From Candidatus Poseidoniaceae archaeon (lineage in GTDB: Archaea; Thermoplasmatota; Poseidoniia; Poseidoniales; Poseidoniaceae), in assembly GCA_029250385.1 (NCBI GenBank), contig JAQXFJ010000319.1, forward strand, positions 1-5,531: DNA of 5,531 bases, in the 5' to 3' direction. Shown here one piece after another: positions 1-5,531 of this stretch. Within the stretch, counting starts at the first letter, position 1. Every line of letters starts with the position of its first letter. The position numbers were made by a program, and so were the translations under genes. The notes under the pieces were generated by a model, which worked only from the letters and a program-made list of their open reading frames with translations, did not search any database and was not told the origin of the DNA.

Positions 1-2199
1 TCTCCAATCTATACTCGCTTTTCTACAAGCCCCGATTATGGCATTTGGGATTGTAATATCAATGACCACTGCGGAATTATTGATGGAGATTACGACGCCT
101 CTATTGATTATAGCTTCAGTGTAAGCGGCATCCCTACTGAAGATCTTGGATTTGATGACGGTGAACTCGATTTAGAAGTTTCTGATTCTATTAGTTCAAC
201 TGACAATAATTATACTCGAGAAGTACATGATGTTGCAATGGAATATCCTAACGGTGATTCAATGAGGATAGATATCGGCGCGGGTGATGGCACAACAACA
301 AATGTGATTGCCTGTGAGTCTTGCCCACCTGGAAATCAGTTGATGTTCTTAATGATGGGGGAGGTAATCACTGGAACAGCAGAGTCTTTTGCTGAAGATA
401 TTGCTGATGAATTTACCGATAACTTAGATGAGGAATTGCAAGAATTACTTGGCCTAGATGATTCTGATGAAGTAAGTGGTTGCACAGATATGGACGCAAT
501 CAATTATGATTCAGGTGCCACCAATGATGATGATTCTTGTTATTATGAGGATACTGTTGATGTGGATGTTCCTATGTTTGAATGTACAGACGGTACTATG
601 ATTTACGAATGGGGCGTTAACGACGAATATTACGATTGCCAAGACCGTTCAGACGAGCATCAATTAAGTGTAAGGACTGGTATCTATATGGTTGATGGAG
701 GAATATCTGGCGGCATGACAGTTGACAATGCAGCCCCTTATCACTCCGGAATTTCTTGCAATAACGAATATTTCCATTATGGTTCGTTGTTTCTGATTAA
801 CGATGGTAATATTAACTGCTATGACGGCTCAGACGAGCCTGAAGATTACGATAATGATGGAATTGTTGATAATTATTTCACCTGTAAGGATGGTGGCTCA
901 GTCACTATTGACAAGGTCAGGGATGGCATTGATGACTGCCCTGGTGGTTCTGATGAAGGAAAAACTGCATATTATTACGATTTGAATTTGACTCTCCACA
1001 ACGAGGACGGGACATTACTCAATCATCGTTCGGTTCAGGTATGTTCGGACCCTGGAGAGGAACAGACAAATTGTAATTACAGCATATATTCCGGACCAGA
1101 TATGGTTGAAAGCATCAGTTATTGGGTAATTGAACAAGATGATGAACACGATGAGATAGTATGTTTAACCTGGGAACTAAAGGACGAATTTGAGACTCTA
1201 TCAACTGGAACTGAATGTATCACTACCGGTGTACAATTCGATTACCTTATGATGTATCAAGAATGGTACGGAAGTACTTCCCTGCAGATCGAGGGGGAAA
1301 TCATAGGTACTTATCTGAGAAACGGACACTATGTGAATTACACAGTTACTGACCCAAACCAAGTAGTAATTTGGAATGAAGAATATTCAAATACCCCAAA
1401 TTGGATTACTACCAGTGTTTATGTCGGTGAGTCTGGCGCCGGAGATTATTGTTTAATTGGCACAATTTACGACAGCGAAGGAACAATAGTAGACACACAA
1501 CAGTCTTGCACCTATTTTGAAAATCAAGAATATCCAGATGATGAAGACGAAGGAAGCGACGAAATCAGTGGCCTACTAGGCATTGAGTTGAGTGAAAAAC
1601 TAAATAATATCATTGACGCAATGCTAGAGTCAGACTTAGAAAATATTATGAGTTCTTTTGGCGGTAATCTACAAGAGCGCCTCGATGATGTTGAGATGCT
1701 TGATGAATTCCCATATAATGATGGACAGTTTACCCCAATGTGGAGTAATGAGCATGCCACTGTAGTTGGTGTAGGATTATATGTCGAAGATGAAAATGGC
1801 TCTTATGTCATGGCTGGTCCAACAACACAAGGTTACAATTCTACTCCACCAACTCAGATGAGCCTTAGGTATCTAACCGGCGATGAAGCCAAAAATGCCG
1901 CTGAAGCCATGGAAGATTCTGAACAATTAGGAGAAATCGTTAACATTGACGATCATAATTTAGACGCCATCCTAGAAGACTTAGCAGAAGCCGGAATTGA
2001 CATCAGTGAAATAGATATTACAACACCTGAAGTTGATATTGGTAACATCGGTAATGATAATGCTGGAGATTCTACAGAAACGCCAAGTGAAACCGAAGAG
2101 AAAGCGGAATCTGATGGATTACTACCATTTGTTTCACCTATTTCGGTGATTGGAGTAATTGCAATGGCAGGAATCATTTTCGGCATGCGTAAAGATTAG
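1..2199 (+). CDS. Acidic secreted/surface protein with LDLa-like repeats and C-terminal membrane anchor (5' partial)
   Basis: The frame is open without a stop from base 1 to the TAG at 2197-2199, giving 732 visible residues; the true start lies upstream and the ATG at 238 is internal. Residue numbers here count from base 1. In order: an Asp-rich region with C18/C24 and C105/C108; an acidic helix-like stretch (about 127-154); a GCTD...NYD...SC.Y cysteine motif (160-182); three LDL-receptor-A-like repeats (193-219, 251-279, 293-319); a probable beta-rich region with N-X-S/T sequons (about 322-508); an acidic linker (512-521); an amphipathic helical stretch (about 525-566); a mixed region; a Thr/Glu/Ser linker; and a hydrophobic anchor (714-729) ending in Arg-Lys-Asp. 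This architecture fits an exported, calcium-binding, cell-surface-anchored protein. The ligand or substrate is unknown and no catalytic motif is seen. Such domains usually serve adhesion or binding, but that role is inferred. The reading frame and surface location are secure; the function is not. Confidence 0.85.
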   Translation, partial: SPIYTRFSTSPDYGIWDCNINDHCGIIDGDYDASIDYSFSVSGIPTEDLGFDDGELDLEVSDSISSTDNNYTREVHDVAMEYPNGDSMRIDIGAGDGTTTNVIACESCPPGNQLMFLMMGEVITGTAESFAEDIADEFTDNLDEELQELLGLDDSDEVSGCTDMDAINYDSGATNDDDSCYYEDTVDVDVPMFECTDGTMIYEWGVNDEYYDCQDRSDEHQLSVRTGIYMVDGGISGGMTVDNAAPYHSGISCNNEYFHYGSLFLINDGNINCYDGSDEPEDYDNDGIVDNYFTCKDGGSVTIDKVRDGIDDCPGGSDEGKTAYYYDLNLTLHNEDGTLLNHRSVQVCSDPGEEQTNCNYSIYSGPDMVESISYWVIEQDDEHDEIVCLTWELKDEFETLSTGTECITTGVQFDYLMMYQEWYGSTSLQIEGEIIGTYLRNGHYVNYTVTDPNQVVIWNEEYSNTPNWITTSVYVGESGAGDYCLIGTIYDSEGTIVDTQQSCTYFENQEYPDDEDEGSDEISGLLGIELSEKLNNIIDAMLESDLENIMSSFGGNLQERLDDVEMLDEFPYNDGQFTPMWSNEHATVVGVGLYVEDENGSYVMAGPTTQGYNSTPPTQMSLRYLTGDEAKNAAEAMEDSEQLGEIVNIDDHNLDAILEDLAEAGIDISEIDITTPEVDIGNIGNDNAGDSTETPSETEEKAESDGLLPFVSPISVIGVIAMAGIIFGMRKD
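577..957 (+). repeat. Three divergent two-cysteine LDLa-like repeats (protein level)
   Basis: Within the acidic surface protein, three units end in the LDLa calcium-box pattern: VNDEYYDCQDRSDE (ending at residue 219), INDGNINCYDGSDE (279) and VRDGIDDCPGGSDE (319). They lie at about 577-657, 751-837 and 877-957. Each has only two cysteines: C195/C213, C253/C273 and C295/C313. Canonical LDLa has six. By alignment to the canonical motif, the retained pair corresponds to C2 and C5, which form a disulfide in LDLa. The acidic calcium ligands are kept in repeats 1 and 3 (D208/D212/D218/E219 and D308/D312/D318/E319). Repeat 2 has Asn272 in place of one Asp. Between repeats 2 and 3 is a DxDxDGxxD loop (282-290). 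Confidence 0.75.
2119..2196 (+). other. C-terminal transmembrane anchor / possible sorting signal of the surface protein
   Basis: The last 26 residues have three parts: a Ser/Thr/Glu-rich linker before them, a short LLPFVSP motif (707-713), a hydrophobic helix (714-729), then the basic tail MRKD. This layout fits a C-terminal anchor that leaves the bulk of the protein outside the cell. It also resembles the tripartite signals processed by archaeosortases or exosortases, although the motif is not the classic PGF. Whether it is cleaved or simply membrane-spanning cannot be told from sequence. Confidence 0.6.
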
Positions 2200-2216
2200 T
2201 CACAACTAATTTGTGT

Positions 2217-2230
2217 GGTGAATTGACATT
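2217..2230 (+). promoter_or_regulatory. GGTGA ribosome-binding site and candidate ATT start for the membrane-GNAT gene
   Basis: GGTGA at 2217-2221 matches the archaeal Shine-Dalgarno core. Six bases later, ATT at 2228-2230 is in frame with the GNAT gene. Translation from it begins with a short basic segment (RPKFNAIYQYLR) followed by an uninterrupted hydrophobic helix (LSLLVVLIVHVLISAWLVV). The first canonical start, TTG at 2285, would cut this helix in half and has no purine-rich site before it. The in-frame TGA at 2219-2221 limits how far upstream the start can be. Initiation at ATT is rare, so a base error for ATG is also possible. Confidence 0.45.
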
Positions 2231-2284
2231 AGACCTAAATTTAATGCGATTTACCAATACCTTCGGCTGTCATTACTAGTAGTC

Positions 2285-3628
2285 TTGATTGTTCATGTAT
2301 TGATTTCTGCTTGGTTAGTTGTTGAATTTGATGGAGCATACACTGAAGGTTCACCTGCACCAACAGAAATTAATGCCTTGGTGGTAGTGGACAAAGATGA
2401 AACTTTGATTGATGTCAAAATGGAAAGGTCAACATCATTTATCCTCTACATGCTGTATCGAGATTATGATTCCTCTTATGGACAGAATGAGTCTAACAAT
2501 TCTAGCCAAGATAATACGAGTACCAATGATGAAAGTGATGGAGACAGTAATTCTACTGATGATTCCCTTGAATCTAAGGACGATAATACCTCACCTAAAG
2601 AGTGGTTAAAATTAGGCCGCAATAGTATATTCTTTGCCATGGTATTTTTAATAATTAGTGAAATTATAGTCATTTCAAATATTCGTTTCTCGACCATTAT
2701 TCGAGTATTTGCTTGGACATGTTTGATGATTTGTTTCATTATTGTTTTGCCATCCACCTATCTGTTAGACTTAGCTGGTGAGGATGGAGATGAAGATGCA
2801 CAAATTGATGAAGAAATCTCCCAGAAGAACTTTGTAGAAAGTACAGAATCTGGCTCTATGGTTCACGAAAATAATATCTTTGATAGTGAACTAATGTTAC
2901 GAGGAATTAGATTCAATCTCGAATATAGTGGTTACGACTTAGGATTGGTGGAACCTGAAGAATATGCACAGTTACGTGCTGAGGTCCCACAAAATAACTC
3001 TTCCTTAACTGACTCATATGTTGAATTTGAATCGACATTGGAACTTGAATATGGCAAGAATTTACCATCGCTATTACTAATTCCTCTTACATGGTACTTT
3101 ATCCCAGCTCGTCCAAGGAAAAATAAATCACTCAATACCGTTACCAAACCATTGAGCAGTAATGATGTGCCAATGATGTGGGAAATCAATGAACAAGGAT
3201 TACCTGGAACTGGACAGGTTACTCAAGCGGAGATGGCTAAACTGCTTGACTTGTCTGAGGTAAGCCTAGGTGCTTACCAAGACGGGAAACTCGCCGGATT
3301 CGTACTTTGCTTACTACCAAAAGCCGAGTATGGCAGCCTAAATTACGCTTGGTTTAACCAGCGTTATGACCAGTTCATCTATGTTGACAGAATTGCCGTT
3401 GCTAAAGATTCTAGAAATTCTGGTATTGGAACTTTGTTGTATCAGCAAGTGTTTGACTATGCATCACAGCATGGCATCCCAGTTACTGCTGAAGTAAGCC
3501 TAAAGCCGTCTAATGAAGGTTCAGATCGATTCCATTTACGTCAAGGATTTGTTACTATTGGAGAACTTGACCACGGCGATAAAGCAGTAACTATGTACAT
3601 CAAAGACAAAAAGCCCGAAGATGATTGA
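2285..3628 (+). CDS. Multi-pass membrane protein with C-terminal GNAT (COG3818-like) acetyltransferase domain
   Basis: The interval given uses the first canonical start (TTG 2285, 447 residues); the real start is probably ATT at 2228, 19 codons earlier. Segments counted from TTG: TM1 (about 1-13, extended upstream), an outside loop with a Ser/Asn/Asp-rich low-complexity stretch (67-103), TM2 (114-131), a short basic loop, TM3 (138-161), an acidic outside loop (162-258), TM4 (260-274), then the basic PARPRKNK. This topology obeys the positive-inside rule and puts the C-terminus in the cytoplasm. Residues about 290-440 match COG3818-type GNAT proteins: NDVPMMWEINE, YAWFNQRYDQFIYVDRIAV (354-372), the acetyl-CoA pyrophosphate-binding motif RNSGIG (377-382), and EVSLKPSN...FHLRQGF (403-422). 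It probably transfers an acetyl group from acetyl-CoA to an amine; the substrate is unknown. The membrane module resembles no family I can name. The GNAT call is strong. Confidence 0.85.
   Translation: MIVHVLISAWLVVEFDGAYTEGSPAPTEINALVVVDKDETLIDVKMERSTSFILYMLYRDYDSSYGQNESNNSSQDNTSTNDESDGDSNSTDDSLESKDDNTSPKEWLKLGRNSIFFAMVFLIISEIIVISNIRFSTIIRVFAWTCLMICFIIVLPSTYLLDLAGEDGDEDAQIDEEISQKNFVESTESGSMVHENNIFDSELMLRGIRFNLEYSGYDLGLVEPEEYAQLRAEVPQNNSSLTDSYVEFESTLELEYGKNLPSLLLIPLTWYFIPARPRKNKSLNTVTKPLSSNDVPMMWEINEQGLPGTGQVTQAEMAKLLDLSEVSLGAYQDGKLAGFVLCLLPKAEYGSLNYAWFNQRYDQFIYVDRIAVAKDSRNSGIGTLLYQQVFDYASQHGIPVTAEVSLKPSNEGSDRFHLRQGFVTIGELDHGDKAVTMYIKDKKPEDD
2483..2593 (+). other. Low-complexity Asn/Ser/Asp linker dense in N-glycosylation sequons
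   Basis: Residues 67-103 of the membrane-GNAT protein (numbered from TTG 2285) are almost entirely Asn, Ser, Asp, Thr and Glu. They contain six N-X-S/T sequons, at N68, N71, N72, N77, N89 and N101. The predicted topology places the stretch outside the cell between TM1 and TM2, where an archaeal oligosaccharyltransferase could act on it. It may equally be a flexible, unmodified linker. Confidence 0.5.
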
Positions 3629-3662
3629 AGCAATTAAGTCACAGTGACCGTTCAGGCTGTAT

Positions 3663-4826
3663 ATGCACATACTAGTGATGACCCGAATTGTTTTGGGCCA
3701 TTCACTTGGTGGCATGCAAAAACAAACTATGGACTTGTGCCAAGGATTTGCTGGGGCAGGCCATCGCGTCACGGTGATTACGACTGCACGTAAAGACGGA
3801 GTGCGCCATGAGGGAAATGACGGCATTGAAACTCACTACCTTGAAGGGACTAAACCAGGATATTACAGTCGCAAATGGAATTCTGCTGCCAGGAAAAAAA
3901 TTAGTGCCATTCACCAAGCAACACCTATTGACGTGATTCACAGTCAGTCAATGGGTGCCAATGGAATCCTGAAATGGGCTAAACGTAATGCTGTACCTGT
4001 TGTGTCAACTTGGCATGGAACCAGTTTAACCGAATTTACCTCATTCTTTGGCTCAGCATCATACCATCCAAGATACTGGCACTGGCTACTAATTACCCCT
4101 ACTACATGGCTGAAACGTTATTTCACAATGGAGTTGCCTGTACGAAAGGCTAGTAAAGCGATAACTCTAGTTTCACCAACCTTAGAACATCACATGAAGT
4201 TATTTGCTAAAGATAAAGTCAAAGTAATTCCCAATGGAGTACATATTCCTGAACAATTTGAAACGACTAGTAAGAATGATAAATTTGAGATTATTTCAAT
4301 TGGTCGAATTGTCAAACAAAAGGGTGTGCAACATGCAATACATGCTACTGCAAACCTACCAACTGAAGTCAAAAATAAAGTTCATCTAAACATTGTTGGT
4401 TCAGGTGATTATCTCGAGCCACTAAAGAGCCTAACTACAAAACTCGACATGCAGGACATGGTCACTTTCCACGGCAGAACTGTTGGTGATGAATTAGCGG
4501 CGATTTACCAACGTTGTGAACTCCATCTAATGCCGACCACAAGTCATGAAGGCTTACCGCTGACTATTCTTGAGGGCATGGCATATGGTATTGCCACAAT
4601 TGCCTCAAACATCGGTGGAATACCAAGTGCAATTACCGATGATGTCAATGGATATTTGATAAAACCCGGTAATGTTGAACAGTTAACCAATCGATTGCAA
4701 GCACTGTTGGAAGATCCAAAGCGCATTAGCGAAATTGGTAGTGCTGCAAGAAAAACCATCATTGAGCATTACTCTGAAGAAATGATGGTCGAGCAAACTC
4801 TAGCAGTGTTCGAAACGGTTTTATGA
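3663..4826 (+). CDS. GT4-family glycosyltransferase (GT-B fold)
   Basis: This complete 387-residue protein has the usual length for retaining GT-B enzymes of family GT4. They move a sugar from a nucleotide-sugar donor onto a glycan or lipid acceptor at the cytoplasmic membrane face. The N-terminal Rossmann half starts with the beta strand MHILVMTRI and a glycine loop (HSLGGMQKQ, 13-21), and has the conserved WHG with His118. A hydrophobic/basic patch (about 122-165) may contact membrane. The C-terminal half has the hinge region VIPNGVH (188-194), the donor-site motif GRIVKQKG (214-221) with R215 and K220, and the E-x7-E motif, E296 and E304 in EGLPLTILE, followed by GGIPSAI. ATG 3663 is chosen because beta strand 1 begins there; a weak AGG lies 6 bases before it. 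The gap after the GNAT gene is 34 bases, so co-transcription is plausible. Donor and acceptor cannot be predicted; surface-glycan synthesis is the likeliest role. Confidence 0.93.
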   Translation: MHILVMTRIVLGHSLGGMQKQTMDLCQGFAGAGHRVTVITTARKDGVRHEGNDGIETHYLEGTKPGYYSRKWNSAARKKISAIHQATPIDVIHSQSMGANGILKWAKRNAVPVVSTWHGTSLTEFTSFFGSASYHPRYWHWLLITPTTWLKRYFTMELPVRKASKAITLVSPTLEHHMKLFAKDKVKVIPNGVHIPEQFETTSKNDKFEIISIGRIVKQKGVQHAIHATANLPTEVKNKVHLNIVGSGDYLEPLKSLTTKLDMQDMVTFHGRTVGDELAAIYQRCELHLMPTTSHEGLPLTILEGMAYGIATIASNIGGIPSAITDDVNGYLIKPGNVEQLTNRLQALLEDPKRISEIGSAARKTIIEHYSEEMMVEQTLAVFETVL

Positions 4827-4836
4827 AATTATTTCG

Positions 4837-4860
4837 CTATAATGTAAACGCACTATAATG
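4837..4860 (+). repeat. CTATAATG direct repeat in the spacer before the methyltransferase gene
   Basis: CTATAATG occurs at 4837-4844 and again at 4853-4860, 16 bases apart start to start, in the 119-base spacer. The pair starts 11 bases after the glycosyltransferase stop codon. It might be a tandem regulator site upstream of a promoter, or a chance match in AT-rich DNA. No known operator is recognised. Confidence 0.35.
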
Positions 4861-4893
4861 CATCAATAACTCATTTAACAAAACTCTACAATG

Positions 4894-4901
4894 TATTTAA
4901 G
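4894..4901 (+). promoter_or_regulatory. Possible archaeal TATA box for the methyltransferase gene
   Basis: TATTTAAG resembles an archaeal TATA box. Initiation about 25 bases downstream of its centre would fall near 4922-4926, giving a short leader that still includes the Shine-Dalgarno site at 4931-4938. The spacer is long for an intra-operon gap, which supports a separate promoter. A 5-base inverted repeat (ACTCT 4883-4887, AGAGT 4900-4904) brackets it. The call assumes an archaeal host. Confidence 0.35.
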
Positions 4902-4930
4902 AGTGTAATTCCAAAGGACAATATAAGCAC

Positions 4931-4938
4931 GGGAGGGG
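4931..4938 (+). promoter_or_regulatory. Strong Shine-Dalgarno site GGGAGGGG
   Basis: GGGAGGGG ends seven bases before the ATG at 4946 and contains the full GGAGG core complementary to the 16S rRNA 3' end. It fixes the methyltransferase start and is much stronger than any site before the other genes here. Confidence 0.8.
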
Positions 4939-4945
4939 TTTTAGC

Positions 4946-5531
4946 ATGTCAGAAAAAGTTAGTGAGCATTATGATGAAGACTATTTTGAGTGGCAAGCTG
5001 AGGCTGGTGAGTTTGGCGGTTGGGCAAATCAAAGCAAGTTTGTTGATTATGTCTCACCAGATGATGTGGTTCTAGACTTTGGCTGCGGCGGTGGATATTT
5101 ATTAAAAAACCTAGATTGCAAACAGCGATTAGGGCTTGAGATAAATCCTTCAGCAGCCGCTACTGCAAAGAAAAATGGAGTTGAAATTTACGGTTCTGTT
5201 GAAGATATTCCAAATGATTCAATTGATGTTATCATCTCAAACAATGCCTTAGAACATGCACTTAGACCATTGGATGAATTAAAAGGACTGAAAGGAAAAT
5301 TGAAAGTTGGCGGAAAAATAATATTTGTAGTTCCGTGTGAGAACATCTCAATGCGTTACAAACCAAATGATATCAATCATCACCTTTACAGTTGGAGTCC
5401 TATGGCTATTGGAAACCTGTTTACTGAAGCGGGATACTCATTGATAGAATCAAAAGCCTATATCCATAAATGGCCAGGTAGGGCCAAATTATACCGCCGA
5501 ATAGGGGGACGATGGTTGTTTGAGTTGGCAT
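4946..5531 (+). CDS. Class I SAM-dependent methyltransferase (3' partial)
   Basis: From ATG 4946 the frame stays open to the window end, giving 195 complete codons; the C-terminus lies outside. The start is fixed by the strong Shine-Dalgarno site. Motif I, VVLDFGCGGGYLL (41-53), is the glycine-rich SAM-binding loop. E65 in LGLEINPSA is the acidic residue expected to hold the SAM ribose. VEDIPNDSIDVIISNNALEH (85-104) covers motifs II and III of the Methyltransf_11/23 type, with the LEH typical of that group. KVGGKIIFVVP then matches the usual post-III strand. It transfers a methyl group from SAM to an unidentified acceptor. Genes of this kind often sit among glycosyltransferases in surface-polysaccharide clusters, which agrees with the GT4 gene 119 bases upstream; ubiquinone/menaquinone-type or other small-molecule acceptors are not excluded. 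A separate promoter is suggested by the spacer. Confidence 0.9.
   Translation, partial: MSEKVSEHYDEDYFEWQAEAGEFGGWANQSKFVDYVSPDDVVLDFGCGGGYLLKNLDCKQRLGLEINPSAAATAKKNGVEIYGSVEDIPNDSIDVIISNNALEHALRPLDELKGLKGKLKVGGKIIFVVPCENISMRYKPNDINHHLYSWSPMAIGNLFTEAGYSLIESKAYIHKWPGRAKLYRRIGGRWLFELA

Noticed and set aside
238..240. ATG 238 as the start of the surface protein gene
   Set aside because: The same frame continues upstream to base 1 with no stop and the same acidic composition, and no ribosome-binding site precedes the ATG.
803..985. Small + strand ORF within the surface protein gene
   Set aside because: It lies wholly inside the LDLa-coding region in another frame and has no recognisable domain or ribosome-binding site.
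2201..2215. CACAA-CTAAT-TTGTG hairpin after the surface protein stop as a terminator
   Set aside because: The stem is only five mostly A/T pairs, no T-run follows, and it abuts the ribosome-binding site of the next gene; likely chance.
2223..2279. Alternative frame from TTG 2223 or ATG 2244 as start of the GNAT gene
   Set aside because: This frame stops at TAG 2277-2279 and does not connect to the GNAT frame without a frameshift.
3536..3941. Two overlapping antisense ORFs at 3536-3826 and 3702-3941
   Set aside because: They lie opposite the GNAT and GT4 genes, whose motifs are clear on the + strand; the translations look like shadow sequence.
4837..4860. TATAAT within the direct repeat as a bacterial -10 box
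   Set aside because: There is no good TTGACA-like -35 at proper spacing, and the sites are about 90-100 bases from the next start codon; the host is also probably archaeal.
1..5531. CRISPR arrays, tRNA/rRNA genes, insertion sequences or defence systems
   Set aside because: No regularly spaced repeats, tRNA-like folds, transposase motifs or paired terminal repeats were seen on either strand by eye.

Overview
This window holds four genes, all on the + strand. Two are cut by the window edges. It looks like an AT-rich, surface-glycan-related stretch from a marine prokaryote, most likely a planktonic euryarchaeon of the Marine Group II (Poseidoniales) or III type. That assignment is an inference. 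It rests on the very acidic secreted protein with an Asp-rich 'GCTD...NYD...AT.DD.SC.Y' motif and LDL-receptor-A-like repeats, its C-terminal membrane anchor, an archaeal-style GGTGA ribosome-binding site, and a TATA-box-like element about 25-30 bases before a likely leader. No rRNA, tRNA or universally conserved gene is present to settle it, and a marine bacterium is not excluded.

Layout: (1) 1-2199 is the C-terminal 732 residues of a large acidic surface protein. Its frame is open to base 1, so the ATG at 238 is internal and not its start. (2) About 2228/2285-3628 is a multi-pass membrane protein fused to a cytoplasmic GNAT acetyltransferase domain of the COG3818 type. (3) 3663-4826 is a complete GT4-family (GT-B fold) glycosyltransferase. 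(4) A 119-base spacer (4827-4945) carries a direct repeat, a possible TATA box and a strong Shine-Dalgarno sequence. (5) 4946 to the window end is the N-terminal part of a class I SAM-dependent methyltransferase that is open at base 5531.

How the parts may fit: the glycosyltransferase and methyltransferase are typical of loci that build or decorate surface glycans. The upstream surface protein and the predicted outside loops of the membrane-GNAT protein carry many N-X-S/T sequons that such glycans could modify. Joint action is inferred only from adjacency and family knowledge. The most distinctive observations are three stripped-down LDLa repeats that keep just the cysteines equivalent to the C2-C5 disulfide plus the calcium ligands, the membrane-GNAT fusion with a sequon-dense outer loop, and a probable upstream non-canonical (ATT) start for that fusion.
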